Below are positions 25,477 through 33,953 of a stretch of 64,000 nt of DNA, piece by piece (position 1 is the stretch's first letter; each line of letters opens with the position of its first letter). The stretch lies in the NCBI GenBank assembly GCA_020343875.1, contig CP070811.1, positions 3,781,229-3,845,228 of the forward strand, in the 5' to 3' direction. The notes below the pieces were generated by a model. That model worked only from the letters and a program-made list of their open reading frames with translations, was not told where the DNA came from and ran no database searches. This DNA is from Anaerolineales bacterium (GTDB lineage Bacteria > Chloroflexota > Anaerolineae > 4572-78 > NAK82). A program made the translations under genes and the position numbers.

Positions 25477-28092
25477 TCAGACAATCTCCACCGTTCCAGC
25501 GCTACCGTCAATGCACAGCCTCTGGCCGGTGTGGAAGATTTTGGTCGCTCCTTCGATGCGCAGCACGGCGGGTATGCCATACTCCCGGGCCACCACAGCT
25601 CCGTGAGAGAGCAGCCCTCCCTCCTCAATAACGATACCCCCCGCGAGGTTGAAGATAGGTGTCCAGCCGGGGCTGGTGTAGCGAGCGATCAGGATCTGGC
25701 CCCGCTGTAAGGCGCGGGCTTCGGCCAGCGTCTCTACCACGCAGGCTGGGCCTTCTGCTCGCCCGCTGCTGCATGGAATGCCCTCAAAAACCCGTTGGCC
25801 GGGCTGGATGACCAGCTTGCGAATGCTTGCCCCCAGGCCGATGACGCTGGGTGGCTCAAAGGTTCGGTAGCAGACTTTCAGGCGTAGGTAGCTTTGTACC
25901 TGATTGCGCAGGCTCTCGGCGGATGCTTTCCTGTCGAGAAAAGCCTGGATGGCTGGCCAGCGCAATAGAAAGATGTGATCCGGCTTTTCGAGGATGCCAC
26001 TGGTTGCCAAACGACCACCAAGCTCCTTGTAGAAACGCCGACATTGATAAAAGGCGCGTGAAGCGATGACGCGTGTCTCCTCTCGCCACCAAACGTAACG
26101 CCGAACCAGGCGCAATTGTTTGATGAAAGAACGCCGGCCAAACGGCCACAGCCGCCGCCAACTCCGCGATAGAGTCTCCAACACACGTCGCTCAGCTGTC
26201 CGACGCACCTGCCGCTGAGTCTCTAATTGGCGTGCTGGGTCCACCGATTCATCAGCACGAGCATAAGCCTGCAAAGTCGAAAGCACAAAGCTGGGATCTT
26301 CATCCCAGCGGGGCAGGCTGAGGTCTTCGTCTGTAGGAGCCATATAATGATACCGCTCCAGGTAGTTCTGCAGCTGCAACCCAAAGGCGTGGCCGGCCTC
26401 GGTAGCCTGCAGGTGTTGGAGGATGTTGTCCGGGTCGCCTTCGGTCACCGAAACTGCTACATGGGGGTCATCCAGGGCGGCACGAGCCAGTTGCCACAGC
26501 TCAAGCGTGGGCTGAGCAGTGCGCACATCGCTCAGCCCGGTGATCAAATCTCCTTCCACGATGCGCTGAGCGGGCGGCAGGGTAGCGTTCAGGCGACGGA
26601 CCATCGGTTCAAAGTCGTCTTGAGCCTGGGTTGAAAGGAGGCTAACCGTGATAGCCGTGCCGTTCGCTTCCCAATGCACCTTAGCCATCAGCTTGCAGTA
26701 ATTAGCTAGTTCCTCATCCGACAGCGAGGCTGGGTCCACGTTCGCCAGGGCTGGCTCAACCTGGTTCAAAAAGCGATCCCGGTAGGCACGTCCTTTGAGC
26801 CAAGCGTTTTTGAATTGGTCGTTGAGAGCGAACAGGATGGGCAACCCGCGCAGGATGTTTCGGGGTGACCAGGGAGTAGTCAGACCGTCTCCCTCGTAGG
26901 TGGGCTCAATCCCAACCGTTTGATCGAAGACGCGCTCCTTAAAGCCGGGGACTAGGGCGGCGAATTGTTTGACGACGCCTACGTTCCAGTAAGCTCGCCC
27001 GAAGAATGGCTTTCCCCATACCGTGCCAGATGGGGCTTCGCCCATTTTGATCTCACGAAAGAACTCGCTGAGTGCTCGTCCGTAGTCATGTTCCAGGCTC
27101 AGCGATATGGAAAGCGGGCTGGCAAAACCTGGCAGCACCTCCCGGTAGTTACCTGAGGTCCATTGACCCAGGCTGGGGTCGAAGCTGAATGAGGTCATCG
27201 GGCGTGTTTGTAGCAGGGCGAAGGTCCCATCTATAAGCGCCCACTCGATATCTTGTGGATACCCGTAGATGGTTTGCACCTGATAGCCAAGCTCTGTTAG
27301 GGCCAGCAGTTGTTGGTCGCTGAGAACGGGGCAGCCCTGGGTTTCGGGCGGCAGGACCTCTTCTTGCACCCCCCCATCTTGGCTGGCTACTAAAACGATG
27401 GCTTGGTTGGCGATGTCGCGGGTCAATACCCGGCGGTCATGGGCATTGACTACGTAACGATCGGGCGTCACTCGACCTGAGACAACCGCCTCGCCCAATC
27501 CCCAAGCGGCTTCAATTACCATCTCTTCTTCGTGTCCGGTTAACGGGTTGAGCGTGAAGAGGACGCCAGCCGCTTGGGCTCGTCCCTGGCGCTGCACCAC
27601 CACGCCCATATCAGCCTGGAATGGGTCGAGACCTTGCTCCTGCATATAGGCCAGGGCACGTTCGCTCCAAAGTCCCGCCCAGCAGGAGCGCACCCTATCC
27701 AGTACCGCCTGGGCGTTGGTTACGTTGAGGAAAGTGTCGTATTGACCCGCAAAGGAGGCATCTTGGCTATCCTCCGCGGTGGCCGAAGAGCGGACAGCCA
27801 CTGGGCCGTCAAGCTCCTGATAGGCCTTGAGGATGGCATGGGCTACAGTCTCGGGGAACTCAGCCGCCGTGATGCGATCCCGCACGGCCGCCCTGTCGCA
27901 TGCCTCAACCGCTGTCATGAGTCCGTTGTATGATAAAAAGGCACGATAGGCGCCCGTTGTCACGCAAAAGCCAGGCAGTACCGCCAGGCCAGCCTGGGCC
28001 ATCTCGGCCAAGTGTAATCCCTTGCTACCCACCAGCTGCCTGTCATCTTGGCCCACCTGGTCAAATCGCAAGACAAACGGCTCATTCTGCAT
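25477..28092 (-). CDS. PEP-synthase-like / rifampin-phosphotransferase-like enzyme
   Basis: An 871-residue dikinase-type phosphotransferase. The N-terminal ATP-grasp domain (about 1-320) has VGSKGLHLAEM, VAVRSSATAEDS and DIEWALIDGTFALLQTRPM. A central helical domain (330-765) follows, and the C-terminal swivelling phosphohistidine domain has GGLLSHGAVVAREYGIPA with His830. The PEP-binding TIM barrel of true PEP synthase is absent and the His domain is last. This ATP-middle-His order and length match rifampin phosphotransferase (RPH), but the family includes members with other small-molecule substrates, so resistance is only a possibility. Translation start is ATG 28092. It lies 44 bases after a class III aminotransferase on the same strand. 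Confidence 0.85.
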   Translation of the reverse strand: MQNEPFVLRFDQVGQDDRQLVGSKGLHLAEMAQAGLAVLPGFCVTTGAYRAFLSYNGLMTAVEACDRAAVRDRITAAEFPETVAHAILKAYQELDGPVAVRSSATAEDSQDASFAGQYDTFLNVTNAQAVLDRVRSCWAGLWSERALAYMQEQGLDPFQADMGVVVQRQGRAQAAGVLFTLNPLTGHEEEMVIEAAWGLGEAVVSGRVTPDRYVVNAHDRRVLTRDIANQAIVLVASQDGGVQEEVLPPETQGCPVLSDQQLLALTELGYQVQTIYGYPQDIEWALIDGTFALLQTRPMTSFSFDPSLGQWTSGNYREVLPGFASPLSISLSLEHDYGRALSEFFREIKMGEAPSGTVWGKPFFGRAYWNVGVVKQFAALVPGFKERVFDQTVGIEPTYEGDGLTTPWSPRNILRGLPILFALNDQFKNAWLKGRAYRDRFLNQVEPALANVDPASLSDEELANYCKLMAKVHWEANGTAITVSLLSTQAQDDFEPMVRRLNATLPPAQRIVEGDLITGLSDVRTAQPTLELWQLARAALDDPHVAVSVTEGDPDNILQHLQATEAGHAFGLQLQNYLERYHYMAPTDEDLSLPRWDEDPSFVLSTLQAYARADESVDPARQLETQRQVRRTAERRVLETLSRSWRRLWPFGRRSFIKQLRLVRRYVWWREETRVIASRAFYQCRRFYKELGGRLATSGILEKPDHIFLLRWPAIQAFLDRKASAESLRNQVQSYLRLKVCYRTFEPPSVIGLGASIRKLVIQPGQRVFEGIPCSSGRAEGPACVVETLAEARALQRGQILIARYTSPGWTPIFNLAGGIVIEEGGLLSHGAVVAREYGIPAVLRIEGATKIFHTGQRLCIDGSAGTVEIV

Positions 28093-28136
28093 TCAACTCT
28101 CCCGCGCCCAGTCAGGAACACCTAGCCATGTGATTC

Positions 28137-29417
28137 CTACACAACCCCCACATCGGGAATCAATTCTAGCATTCCGGGATGCGCCGTGAGGAAATCCAAC
28201 GAACGATCCAGTGCTTCTAGCACAAAGTCTACTTCGCCAGGCTGAATGATGAGAGGAGGCATAATCTGGATGGTGCTGGGCCGATGATTTGCAAACACGG
28301 CCAGCACGCCGTTCTGAGCTAGGGCGATGGACATGGCGGGTCCCATGCGAGCATCCACCAATTCGAAGCCGATCATCAGCCCCCGCTGGCGCCAACCAGC
28401 GACGATCTCATAGCGTGAACGCAACTCGGCGAAGCCATCCTCAAAGCGATTTCCCATGGCCTGGACATGCTCCATAAAGCCCGGTTCAGTAATCTGGTCG
28501 AGCATAGCCAGGGCAGTCACGCAGCCCAACGCCGCCCCACCAAAGGAGGAGAGGTGGATGAAGGGGTTGGCCTGAAAAAAGGCGTCCAGGTGGGGCCGAT
28601 GACAGGTGGCTGACATAGGATAAAGTGCGCCGCTGAGCCCCTTGCCGCTAACCAGAATGTCGGGCACTACATCCCACTCTTCGATGGCCCACATGCGGCC
28701 AGTCCGCCCCAGCCCTGATTGGACCTCGTCAACGATGAATTGTGTATGCCAGGCATCGCAGATCTGACGCACACGGGGGTAGTAGTCGTCAGGCGGGAAG
28801 AGCATGCCGCTCGTGGCCGGTATGGTTTCCACGATGACCGCCGCTGTCTCCTTGTTCACTGCTGCTGCTAGCGCCTCGGCGTCGCCGAAGGGGACCTTGC
28901 TGAAACCCGGCGGCATGGGTCCAAACTTGTTCCGGAAAGAGTCTTCGCCTGTCGCCAGGGCAAATCCGGTGTGGCCGTGGTAGCCTCCCTTCACTGAGAT
29001 GACACCTGGTCGCTGGGTGTAGCCTCTGGCCAGCTTGATGGCCACGTCAATCGCCTCAGCGCCGCCGGGTGAGAAAGTGGAATACTGAATGTCTCCGGGT
29101 GTGAGTTGGGCCAGACGCCTGCCCAGTTCGGCCCGCATTTCGTCCAGCAGCATATGATCGCCTATATCAATCTCGTCCAATGCCGTCTTCAAGGCTTTGA
29201 CCAGCAGGGGTGGGCGGTGGCCCAGGTTGAAAACGCCCCCAGAACAGCGGCAGTTAAGCAGTTTGCGACGACCATCTATATCCCAAAGCCACACGCCTTC
29301 GCGTCGGCCTGGCACAAAGTCAAGCCCCATCTGTTTGAAGACAGACACGCGCCCGGGATTCACGTAACGAGAGTAATCTTCGAGGATCTGCTGCTTGGGT
29401 TTTTGGCCGATGAACAT
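28137..29417 (-). CDS. Class III (ornithine/GABA-type) aminotransferase
   Basis: A 426-residue PLP enzyme of fold type I, class III. Landmarks are STFSPGGAEAIDVAIKLAR, GGYHGHTGFAL, VDEVQSGLGRTGRMWA and the PLP lysine in LVSGKGLSGALYP. ATG 29417 is used because GAGGGA lies about 10 nt upstream; ATG 29435 has no SD. It is followed by an RPH-like phosphotransferase, so both may act on an amine or amino-sugar compound. Substrate assignments such as acetylornithine, putrescine or beta-alanine cannot be separated here. Confidence 0.88.
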   Translation of the reverse strand: MFIGQKPKQQILEDYSRYVNPGRVSVFKQMGLDFVPGRREGVWLWDIDGRRKLLNCRCSGGVFNLGHRPPLLVKALKTALDEIDIGDHMLLDEMRAELGRRLAQLTPGDIQYSTFSPGGAEAIDVAIKLARGYTQRPGVISVKGGYHGHTGFALATGEDSFRNKFGPMPPGFSKVPFGDAEALAAAVNKETAAVIVETIPATSGMLFPPDDYYPRVRQICDAWHTQFIVDEVQSGLGRTGRMWAIEEWDVVPDILVSGKGLSGALYPMSATCHRPHLDAFFQANPFIHLSSFGGAALGCVTALAMLDQITEPGFMEHVQAMGNRFEDGFAELRSRYEIVAGWRQRGLMIGFELVDARMGPAMSIALAQNGVLAVFANHRPSTIQIMPPLIIQPGEVDFVLEALDRSLDFLTAHPGMLELIPDVGVV

Positions 29418-29481
29418 TTGAATGCCGTCCCTCATGTTTGAAAATAGCTGCGAAAGGCTCCCTCAGGGGCAAAGTCGGCCC

Positions 29482-29490
29482 ATTGTACCA
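29482..29490 (-). promoter_or_regulatory. Extended -10 promoter of the class III aminotransferase
   Basis: Minus strand TGG-TACAAT (29490-29482), about 65 bases before the start codon. The -35 region is weak, as is common for extended -10 promoters. Confidence 0.5.
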
Positions 29491-29639
29491 TAACCCATAG
29501 ATGAGAGCATAGTTACGGTGGAGCGCAGAAGTATTGCTTTTCGTGTTGGTTGGCCTTGCACCGTTGGGGTTAGCGACTTCCTTCCTCCCTGCTCGCCTGA
29601 CCTAAATGGCATATAGGACTAAGATAATCCAATTGGGTA

Positions 29640-29668
29640 TTGACAGGGGGCGAATTTTGTGAGATAAT
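29640..29668 (+). promoter_or_regulatory. Sigma-70 promoter of the leader/HypE-like transcript
   Basis: TTGACA (29640-29645), 17-base spacer, GATAAT (29663-29668); 11 of 12 consensus positions match. Start near 29675, giving a leader of roughly 235-280 bases. Confidence 0.85.
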
Positions 29669-29723
29669 ACGCCTGTCAAGAGAATACTCACCTCTCTTAC
29701 CTGATCTTGCTATCCTAGGACAA

Positions 29724-29907
29724 GGAGGTGATGCTAGTGGACCATTGTAGTAGCAGTCCGTGCGCCGTAGCGTCACCTCCGGTTATCCGGTAGAACGCTA
29801 CGGCGCGACAGGGGGCCTCTTCCGAATAGGGGGAGGTCCTTTGTTTGTGTGTAGCGAGTCCTGTGTGGTAAAATCCCCCTTGGTGAAAGAATCCCCTCTG
29901 GAGGTGA
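29724..29907 (+). promoter_or_regulatory. Leader with one anti-SD octamer and two SD octamers
   Basis: GGAGGTGA occurs at 29724-29731 (leader peptide SD) and again at 29900-29907 (SD of the HypE-like gene). TCACCTCC at 29773-29780 is the exact complement of both. It lies in the 23-base loop of an 11-bp perfect stem (29762-29772 with 29796-29806). The octamer could therefore hide one SD or the other, a layout that would allow translational switching. No ligand-binding riboswitch class was recognised. Confidence 0.55.
29731..29793 (+). CDS. Putative 20-codon leader peptide
   Basis: AAGGAGGTGA (29722-29731) is directly followed by a short open frame, ATG 29731 or better GTG 29737 (8-base spacing), ending at TAG 29791-29793. 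The predicted peptide contains two Cys and several Ser. It lies between a strong promoter and the HypE-like gene, and its codons overlap the hairpin and anti-SD described next. Too short for homology; translation is inferred from the SD. Confidence 0.4.
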   Translation: MLVDHCSSSPCAVASPPVIR

Positions 29908-29952
29908 GACATAAAAGACTGTATCCCCATTGGCAAGTTACCTGCCGAGCAG

Positions 29953-30924
29953 TTGGTTCGCCTGTTGGACAAGCACGTGCGCCCCGACCCGCGCCTCATC
30001 GTCGGTGCCCGGCTGGGTGAAGACGTGGCAGTGATTGATATGGGAGATCGCTACCTGGTAGCCAAGACTGACCCTATCACCTTCGCGACTGACGAAATTG
30101 GCTGGTATGCGGTCAACGTCAATGCCAATGACGTGGCATGTGCCGGGGCTGTGCCACGCTGGTTCCTGGCAACCCTACTCTTGCCCGAAGGTAAGACCGA
30201 TGCTAACTTGGTGGCGACCATCTTCGAGCAGATGGCCGAGGTATGTGATCAGCTGGATGTGACACTGGTAGGCGGTCACACGGAGATCACCTATGGGCTC
30301 GGCCGACCGGTTGTAATAGGACATATGCTGGGTGAAGTGGCGCCTGACCGTTTCGTGGCAACCGCTGGTGTGCGCGTTGGAGACGATATCATCGTAACTA
30401 AGGGAGTGGCGGTGGAAGGAACGGCCATCATCGCTCGTGAAAAGCAAGGTGATCTGGAGGCAGTCCTGAGTGCGGAGTATCTGGAGCGGTGTCAAGGTTT
30501 CTTGCACAACCCCGGAATCAGCGTGGTACGCGACGCCCAGGTTGCCCAGAAGGCTGGGACGGTCCACGCAATGCACGACCCGACTGAGGGAGGATTGGCA
30601 ACCGGCCTGTGGGAGATGTCTCAGGCAGCCGGAGTGGGTCTGGAAATCAATGAAGCAGCCATCCCTATCTTCCCAGAGACGGCGGTGTTGTGCGCCCGAT
30701 TTGGCCTCGATCCCCTGGGGGTGATTGCCTCTGGGGCTTTGCTGATTGCCTGTCCCCCAGCGGAGACAGAGGCTATTCTAGGAGCATTGAAAGGTGACGG
30801 GATTCAGGCCGCGCTTCTGGGGCGAGCCGTGGAGAAAAACCAGGGGTGTAGACTGATTGGACCACGTGGTGCGCATCCCCTACCAACGTTTGCGCGAGAT
30901 GAGATTGCTCGTCTTTTTGAATAA
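29953..30924 (+). CDS. AIR-synthase-related (HypE/PurM/SelD superfamily) protein
   Basis: At least 323 residues of the HypE/PurM ATP-binding fold. Seen are GEDVAVIDMGDRYLVAKTDP, NVNANDVACAGAVPRWF, LVGGHTEITYGL and HDPTEGGLATGLWEMS. It lacks the C-terminal Cys of hydrogenase HypE, so it is probably one of the stand-alone relatives of unknown substrate. TTG 29953 is the first standard start codon, but the frame is open back to 29908, and residues encoded from 29911 (IPIGKLPAEQLVRLL) look like the true N-terminus, placed right behind GGAGGTGA at 29900-29907. A non-AUG start (ATA 29911 or ATT 29929) is therefore likely. Confidence 0.85.
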   Translation: MVRLLDKHVRPDPRLIVGARLGEDVAVIDMGDRYLVAKTDPITFATDEIGWYAVNVNANDVACAGAVPRWFLATLLLPEGKTDANLVATIFEQMAEVCDQLDVTLVGGHTEITYGLGRPVVIGHMLGEVAPDRFVATAGVRVGDDIIVTKGVAVEGTAIIAREKQGDLEAVLSAEYLERCQGFLHNPGISVVRDAQVAQKAGTVHAMHDPTEGGLATGLWEMSQAAGVGLEINEAAIPIFPETAVLCARFGLDPLGVIASGALLIACPPAETEAILGALKGDGIQAALLGRAVEKNQGCRLIGPRGAHPLPTFARDEIARLFE

Positions 30925-30931
30925 GTACTTG

Positions 30932-31138
30932 TCAATCGCTGGAGTGATTTGAGACGCCATTGGATCGGTTATCGGTCACGTAAAAGCCAGACCCTTTGAA
31001 AACAATGCCGGGTGCGCTGAACACCCGTCGCGTGTTGCTATGCCCGTTAGGACAAGTAGCCGTTGTGTTATCCCCAATGTTGGACATCCGCTCGAATTTG
31101 AACCCACAGACGGCACACCGATATTCGTAGATTGGCAT
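30932..31138 (-). CDS. FmdB-family zinc-ribbon protein
   Basis: A 68-residue protein with the FmdB start MPIYEYRCAVCGFKFE. Zinc ligands are CAVC and a second site CPNGH, in which His seems to replace the last Cys. The tail is polar (DNRSNGVSNHSSD). ATG 31138 has GAGG upstream; longer frames lack it. Members are often called FmdB-like or putative regulatory proteins, but their job is mostly unknown. It converges with the HypE-like gene, 7 bases apart. Confidence 0.85.
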   Translation of the reverse strand: MPIYEYRCAVCGFKFERMSNIGDNTTATCPNGHSNTRRVFSAPGIVFKGSGFYVTDNRSNGVSNHSSD

Positions 31139-31278
31139 TTTCCCAGCCTCGCCAGAACTGTTCTGGTCTCGATTGTAGATGCCTTGTCTTAGAATTGCAT
31201 TAGAGACATGCAAACGTTTCATTAGAAACAGGTTAGGGGTCCAGCAACTGGCCCTTAACCCCCAAAAGGGGGAGGAAG

Positions 31279-32508
31279 GTGGAACCTTTACCCTTTCTGA
31301 CGGATAGCTATCCTGGCATCGGGGGCCGCATCAAAGTTGTGCCAGAGGATTTCATTGTCGAGGAGATACCACTTTACCAGCCCTGTGGTGAAGGACAGCA
31401 CGTTTACGTTGGCCTGGAGAAGCGTGGGCTTAGCACCTACCAAGCCATAAGCGCCATCGCTCAGGGAGTAAGGGTGTCGAGCAAGGACATTGGATACGCT
31501 GGCTTGAAAGATGCACATGCGGTGACACGCCAAATGATCTCGATCGATGGGGTGGATCCGGGGCGGGTAGAAGCTCTCGATCTGCCAGGGATTAAGATCT
31601 TGTGGGTTAGCCAGCATCGCAACAAGCTGAAGATGGGACACCTGGCAGGCAATCTGTTCACCATCAGGGTGCGCGATGTGGGTGAAGATGCGCGATCGGT
31701 AGCCCAGGTGGTGCTGAACGAACTCCAGCGGCGCGGCGTGCCCAACTATTTTGGAGAGCAGCGCTTTGGCTCGCGCGAGAATACGCACTTGCTGGGCCGG
31801 GCCCTGCTGCGTGGTGATGCGGACGTCTTTGCGCGTGAGTACCTGGGGCATCCCCAGTCCGGGGACAATTCTGAAGTGTATGCAGCCCGAGAGGCTTTTG
31901 ATGCTGGCGATTACAGGGCTGCGCTGGCCCGATGGCCATCGTCCCTATCAGAAGAACGGCGAATGCTGGCTGCCATGGTGAGAAACAGGCATGATGCTCG
32001 GCAAGCCTTGCGCGTCCTTGATAAGAAGTTGCGTCGCTTATTTATGTCGGCCTACCAGTCATACCTATTTAACCGTTTGCTGGCACAGCGTATCCGTACG
32101 CTGGACCGACTTGAAGAGGGGGACGTGGCCTTCATCCACGCCAGTGGGGCAGCCTTCTTAGTGAGGGATCCGGTCGCTGAACAGCCACGTGCTGATCGCC
32201 TCGAGATCAGCCCTTCGGGACCTCTATTTGGCCCAAAGGTGCTGCTGGCGGAGGGTGGACCTGGTCAACAAGAACGGGAGCTGCTGGAGGAAGTAGGTCT
32301 CTCCCCGGCTGAGTTTCGCTTGCCAGGGGTCAGGCTGAAGGGCGCGCGCCGACCATTGCGTGTTCCTGTGACTGACGTTCAGATCGCTTGGGATGATGGG
32401 GCGATACTTAGCTTTTGCCTGCCGCCAGGGAGCTATGCCACCGAAGTGTTGCGCGAGGTTATGAAGACAGAAAGCCCCTCAAGGGCAAGAGGACATAATG
32501 CTGGTTAG
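31279..32508 (+). CDS. truD: tRNA pseudouridine synthase D
   Basis: A 409-residue pseudouridine synthase that modifies U13 in tRNA-Glu and others. The catalytic block GYAGLKDAHAVTRQ contains Asp78; NYFGEQRFG and the TRUD insertion region also match (about 150-320). It is longer than E. coli TruD (349 aa), closer to archaeal-type lengths. GTG 31279 with GGAGGAAGG just upstream is the start. The last 4 bases overlap the STAS gene tail to tail. Confidence 0.94.
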   Translation: MEPLPFLTDSYPGIGGRIKVVPEDFIVEEIPLYQPCGEGQHVYVGLEKRGLSTYQAISAIAQGVRVSSKDIGYAGLKDAHAVTRQMISIDGVDPGRVEALDLPGIKILWVSQHRNKLKMGHLAGNLFTIRVRDVGEDARSVAQVVLNELQRRGVPNYFGEQRFGSRENTHLLGRALLRGDADVFAREYLGHPQSGDNSEVYAAREAFDAGDYRAALARWPSSLSEERRMLAAMVRNRHDARQALRVLDKKLRRLFMSAYQSYLFNRLLAQRIRTLDRLEEGDVAFIHASGAAFLVRDPVAEQPRADRLEISPSGPLFGPKVLLAEGGPGQQERELLEEVGLSPAEFRLPGVRLKGARRPLRVPVTDVQIAWDDGAILSFCLPPGSYATEVLREVMKTESPSRARGHNAG

Positions 32509-32861
32509 TATGCTGCGCCAAGCGTAGCCAGCGCGTCTTCCAGGGTAGGGTAAAGCGTGGCGTATTGCGTAAGGCCTATCATGCGGAAAATCTTCTGAAA
32601 GTGACCGCTGAGGCCAGCCATCAGTAGCCGCTGGTCTCGCTTACGGGCTTCGGTTACGATACCGATCAGTATGGCAATCCCCGCACTATTGATGTAATCA
32701 TTTTCTCTGAAGTTGAAGACGATGTTGTGAGCGCCATTGGAAGAGGCATCTTGATATGCTTTGTTAATCGCCTCTTCGGCGAAAGTGGTTACATCACCTG
32801 CCATGTCTATGATCGTGGCACCTTTCTCAAAGCGAACTGTCACCTGGATATCATCAATCAT
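32505..32861 (-). CDS. STAS-domain anti-sigma factor antagonist
   Basis: A 118-residue single-domain STAS protein of the SpoIIAA/RsbV type. The phosphorylatable serine is Ser59 in NDYINSAGIAIL. Its start overlaps the stop of the kinase gene upstream by 4 bases (ATGA), so the two are made together. In partner-switching systems the kinase phosphorylates this serine and a PP2C phosphatase removes the phosphate. Two PP2C proteins in this window (55022-56539 and 61877-62608) are candidate phosphatases. No sigma factor gene lies next to it. Confidence 0.9.
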   Translation of the reverse strand: MIDDIQVTVRFEKGATIIDMAGDVTTFAEEAINKAYQDASSNGAHNIVFNFRENDYINSAGIAILIGIVTEARKRDQRLLMAGLSGHFQKIFRMIGLTQYATLYPTLEDALATLGAAY

Positions 32862-33394
32862 CCGTCGCTGCCTTCTGGGTCAACCACTGGCCGGGATGTG
32901 TTCTGACGGGAGGCGCCTTTGTCGGCAGTCATTCGATAGATGGTCATCCGAAATTGATTCTCCCCACTCTCGCCGTTCTCAACAAAGTAAGCTTCGTCCA
33001 CCATCTGGCGGATGAGCCACAGCCCGAGTCCTACTTTTTGACCACGGCCTTCGACCTGGGCTTGAATGTCAGGGGCTATCACCTCGCTGGGGGGAGAGAC
33101 ACCAGCGCCTGGGTCCTTCACCAGAATATCTAACTTGGTTTCGTTAGCCGTCAACACCACGACGACCTTCATTCGGGCGTCAGACCTGCTCCCGTGCTGG
33201 ATGGCATTAATGCACGCTTCGCCGACCGCGGTTTTCAACTCTTCGATGCGCTCCGGCGAATACCCCAAGCGACGGGCCACAGTAGCAGCTGCCTCCCGGG
33301 CGACACGCTCGTAGCCCAGCTCACTGGGTATTTTCAGCTCGACGACTCGAGTGGTATGAGGAGGGATCACCTGAATCTCTTGGGCCATTTCCAT
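32858..33394 (-). CDS. RsbW/SpoIIAB-type anti-sigma factor serine kinase
   Basis: A 178-residue GHKL ATPase of the HATPase_c_2 class. N-box ELKTAVGEACINAIQHGS, G1 ILVKDPGAG and G2 GLGLWLIRQMVD are visible. A polar tail of about 30 residues follows. Such proteins bind a sigma factor or another target and phosphorylate a STAS partner, here the gene downstream. ATG 33394 is used; ATG 33388 is equally possible. It follows mreD by about 60 bases and has its own extended -10 promoter, so may also be transcribed apart from mreBCD. Confidence 0.9.
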   Translation of the reverse strand: MEMAQEIQVIPPHTTRVVELKIPSELGYERVAREAAATVARRLGYSPERIEELKTAVGEACINAIQHGSRSDARMKVVVVLTANETKLDILVKDPGAGVSPPSEVIAPDIQAQVEGRGQKVGLGLWLIRQMVDEAYFVENGESGENQFRMTIYRMTADKGASRQNTSRPVVDPEGSDG

Positions 33395-33416
33395 TGCTCA
33401 AAGCAACTCCATCATC

Positions 33417-33425
33417 ATTATATCA
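33417..33425 (-). promoter_or_regulatory. Extended -10 promoter of the anti-sigma/STAS pair
   Basis: Minus strand TGA-TATAAT (33425-33417), 23 bases before the start codon. The -35 region shows little match. Confidence 0.6.
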
Positions 33426-33457
33426 TAAAAACCTGAATCGGGAATTGGTGCCCTGTC

Positions 33458-33916
33458 TCACCAGCCAATCTCTTCACGGCCGGTTCGGCGGTGTAGCAGG
33501 CGCAGGGGGGGAAAGAGGATGAGCATCCCCGCCATGTTGAGCACCGAAGCGGGCAAAATAGTATTAGTCAGAGCGGGTATAAATGTAAGAGGTGCGTTGA
33601 GAACGCTGAGAAGCAAAGTGCAAGTCAGGTAATAAACCAGGCTAAGCGGAAAGGTGAGTGCCAGAGGAATGGTCAGGTAGCTGCCAAAGACGCGCCCGTA
33701 TCCCAGTCTGCTCATCAGACTGGTGACAACCAGGGCGATGGTCATGACCCCAAAGGGGCCGCTTGAGAGCAGGTCCAGGGCAAGTCCACCTATGGTAGCC
33801 CATAGTACACCTTCTCTCGATCCGCGCAAAAGCGTCCAACCGATGACAGCGATCAGTACCAAGTCAGGGTGAACGCCAGCGATCGTCAGGAACGGGCCGA
33901 TGCTAGATTGCAGCAA
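33458..33916 (-). CDS. mreD: Rod shape-determining membrane protein MreD
   Basis: At least 152 residues with five hydrophobic segments; core PDLVLIAVIGWTLLRGSREGVLWA and GGLALDLLSSGPFG are typical of MreD. The first standard start is TTG 33916, but it would cut the first membrane helix. The frame continues upstream as ISDYLGLALLLGLALLQSS, and an ATT codon at 33958 sits 9 nt after GGAGG and overlaps the mreC stop. A rare AUU start there, giving 166 residues, is thus likely. It follows mreC and works in cell-wall elongation with MreB and MreC. Confidence 0.88.
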   Translation of the reverse strand: MLQSSIGPFLTIAGVHPDLVLIAVIGWTLLRGSREGVLWATIGGLALDLLSSGPFGVMTIALVVTSLMSRLGYGRVFGSYLTIPLALTFPLSLVYYLTCTLLLSVLNAPLTFIPALTNTILPASVLNMAGMLILFPPLRLLHRRTGREEIGW

Positions 33917-33953
33917 CGCCAGTCCCAGCAGCAGCGCCAGTCCCAGGTAGTCG

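Noticed and set aside
25477-28092. True phosphoenolpyruvate synthase (PpsA)
   Set aside because: The C-terminal PEP-binding barrel is absent and the phosphohistidine domain is last.
29722-29731. AAGGAGGTGA resembling the complement of the 16S rRNA 3' end
   Set aside because: No rRNA sequence is nearby; it is an SD in front of a short reading frame.
29911-30924. Selenide water dikinase (SelD) or hydrogenase maturation HypE as a firm name
   Set aside because: SelD active Cys/Sec region and HypE C-terminal Cys are not seen; only superfamily membership is safe.
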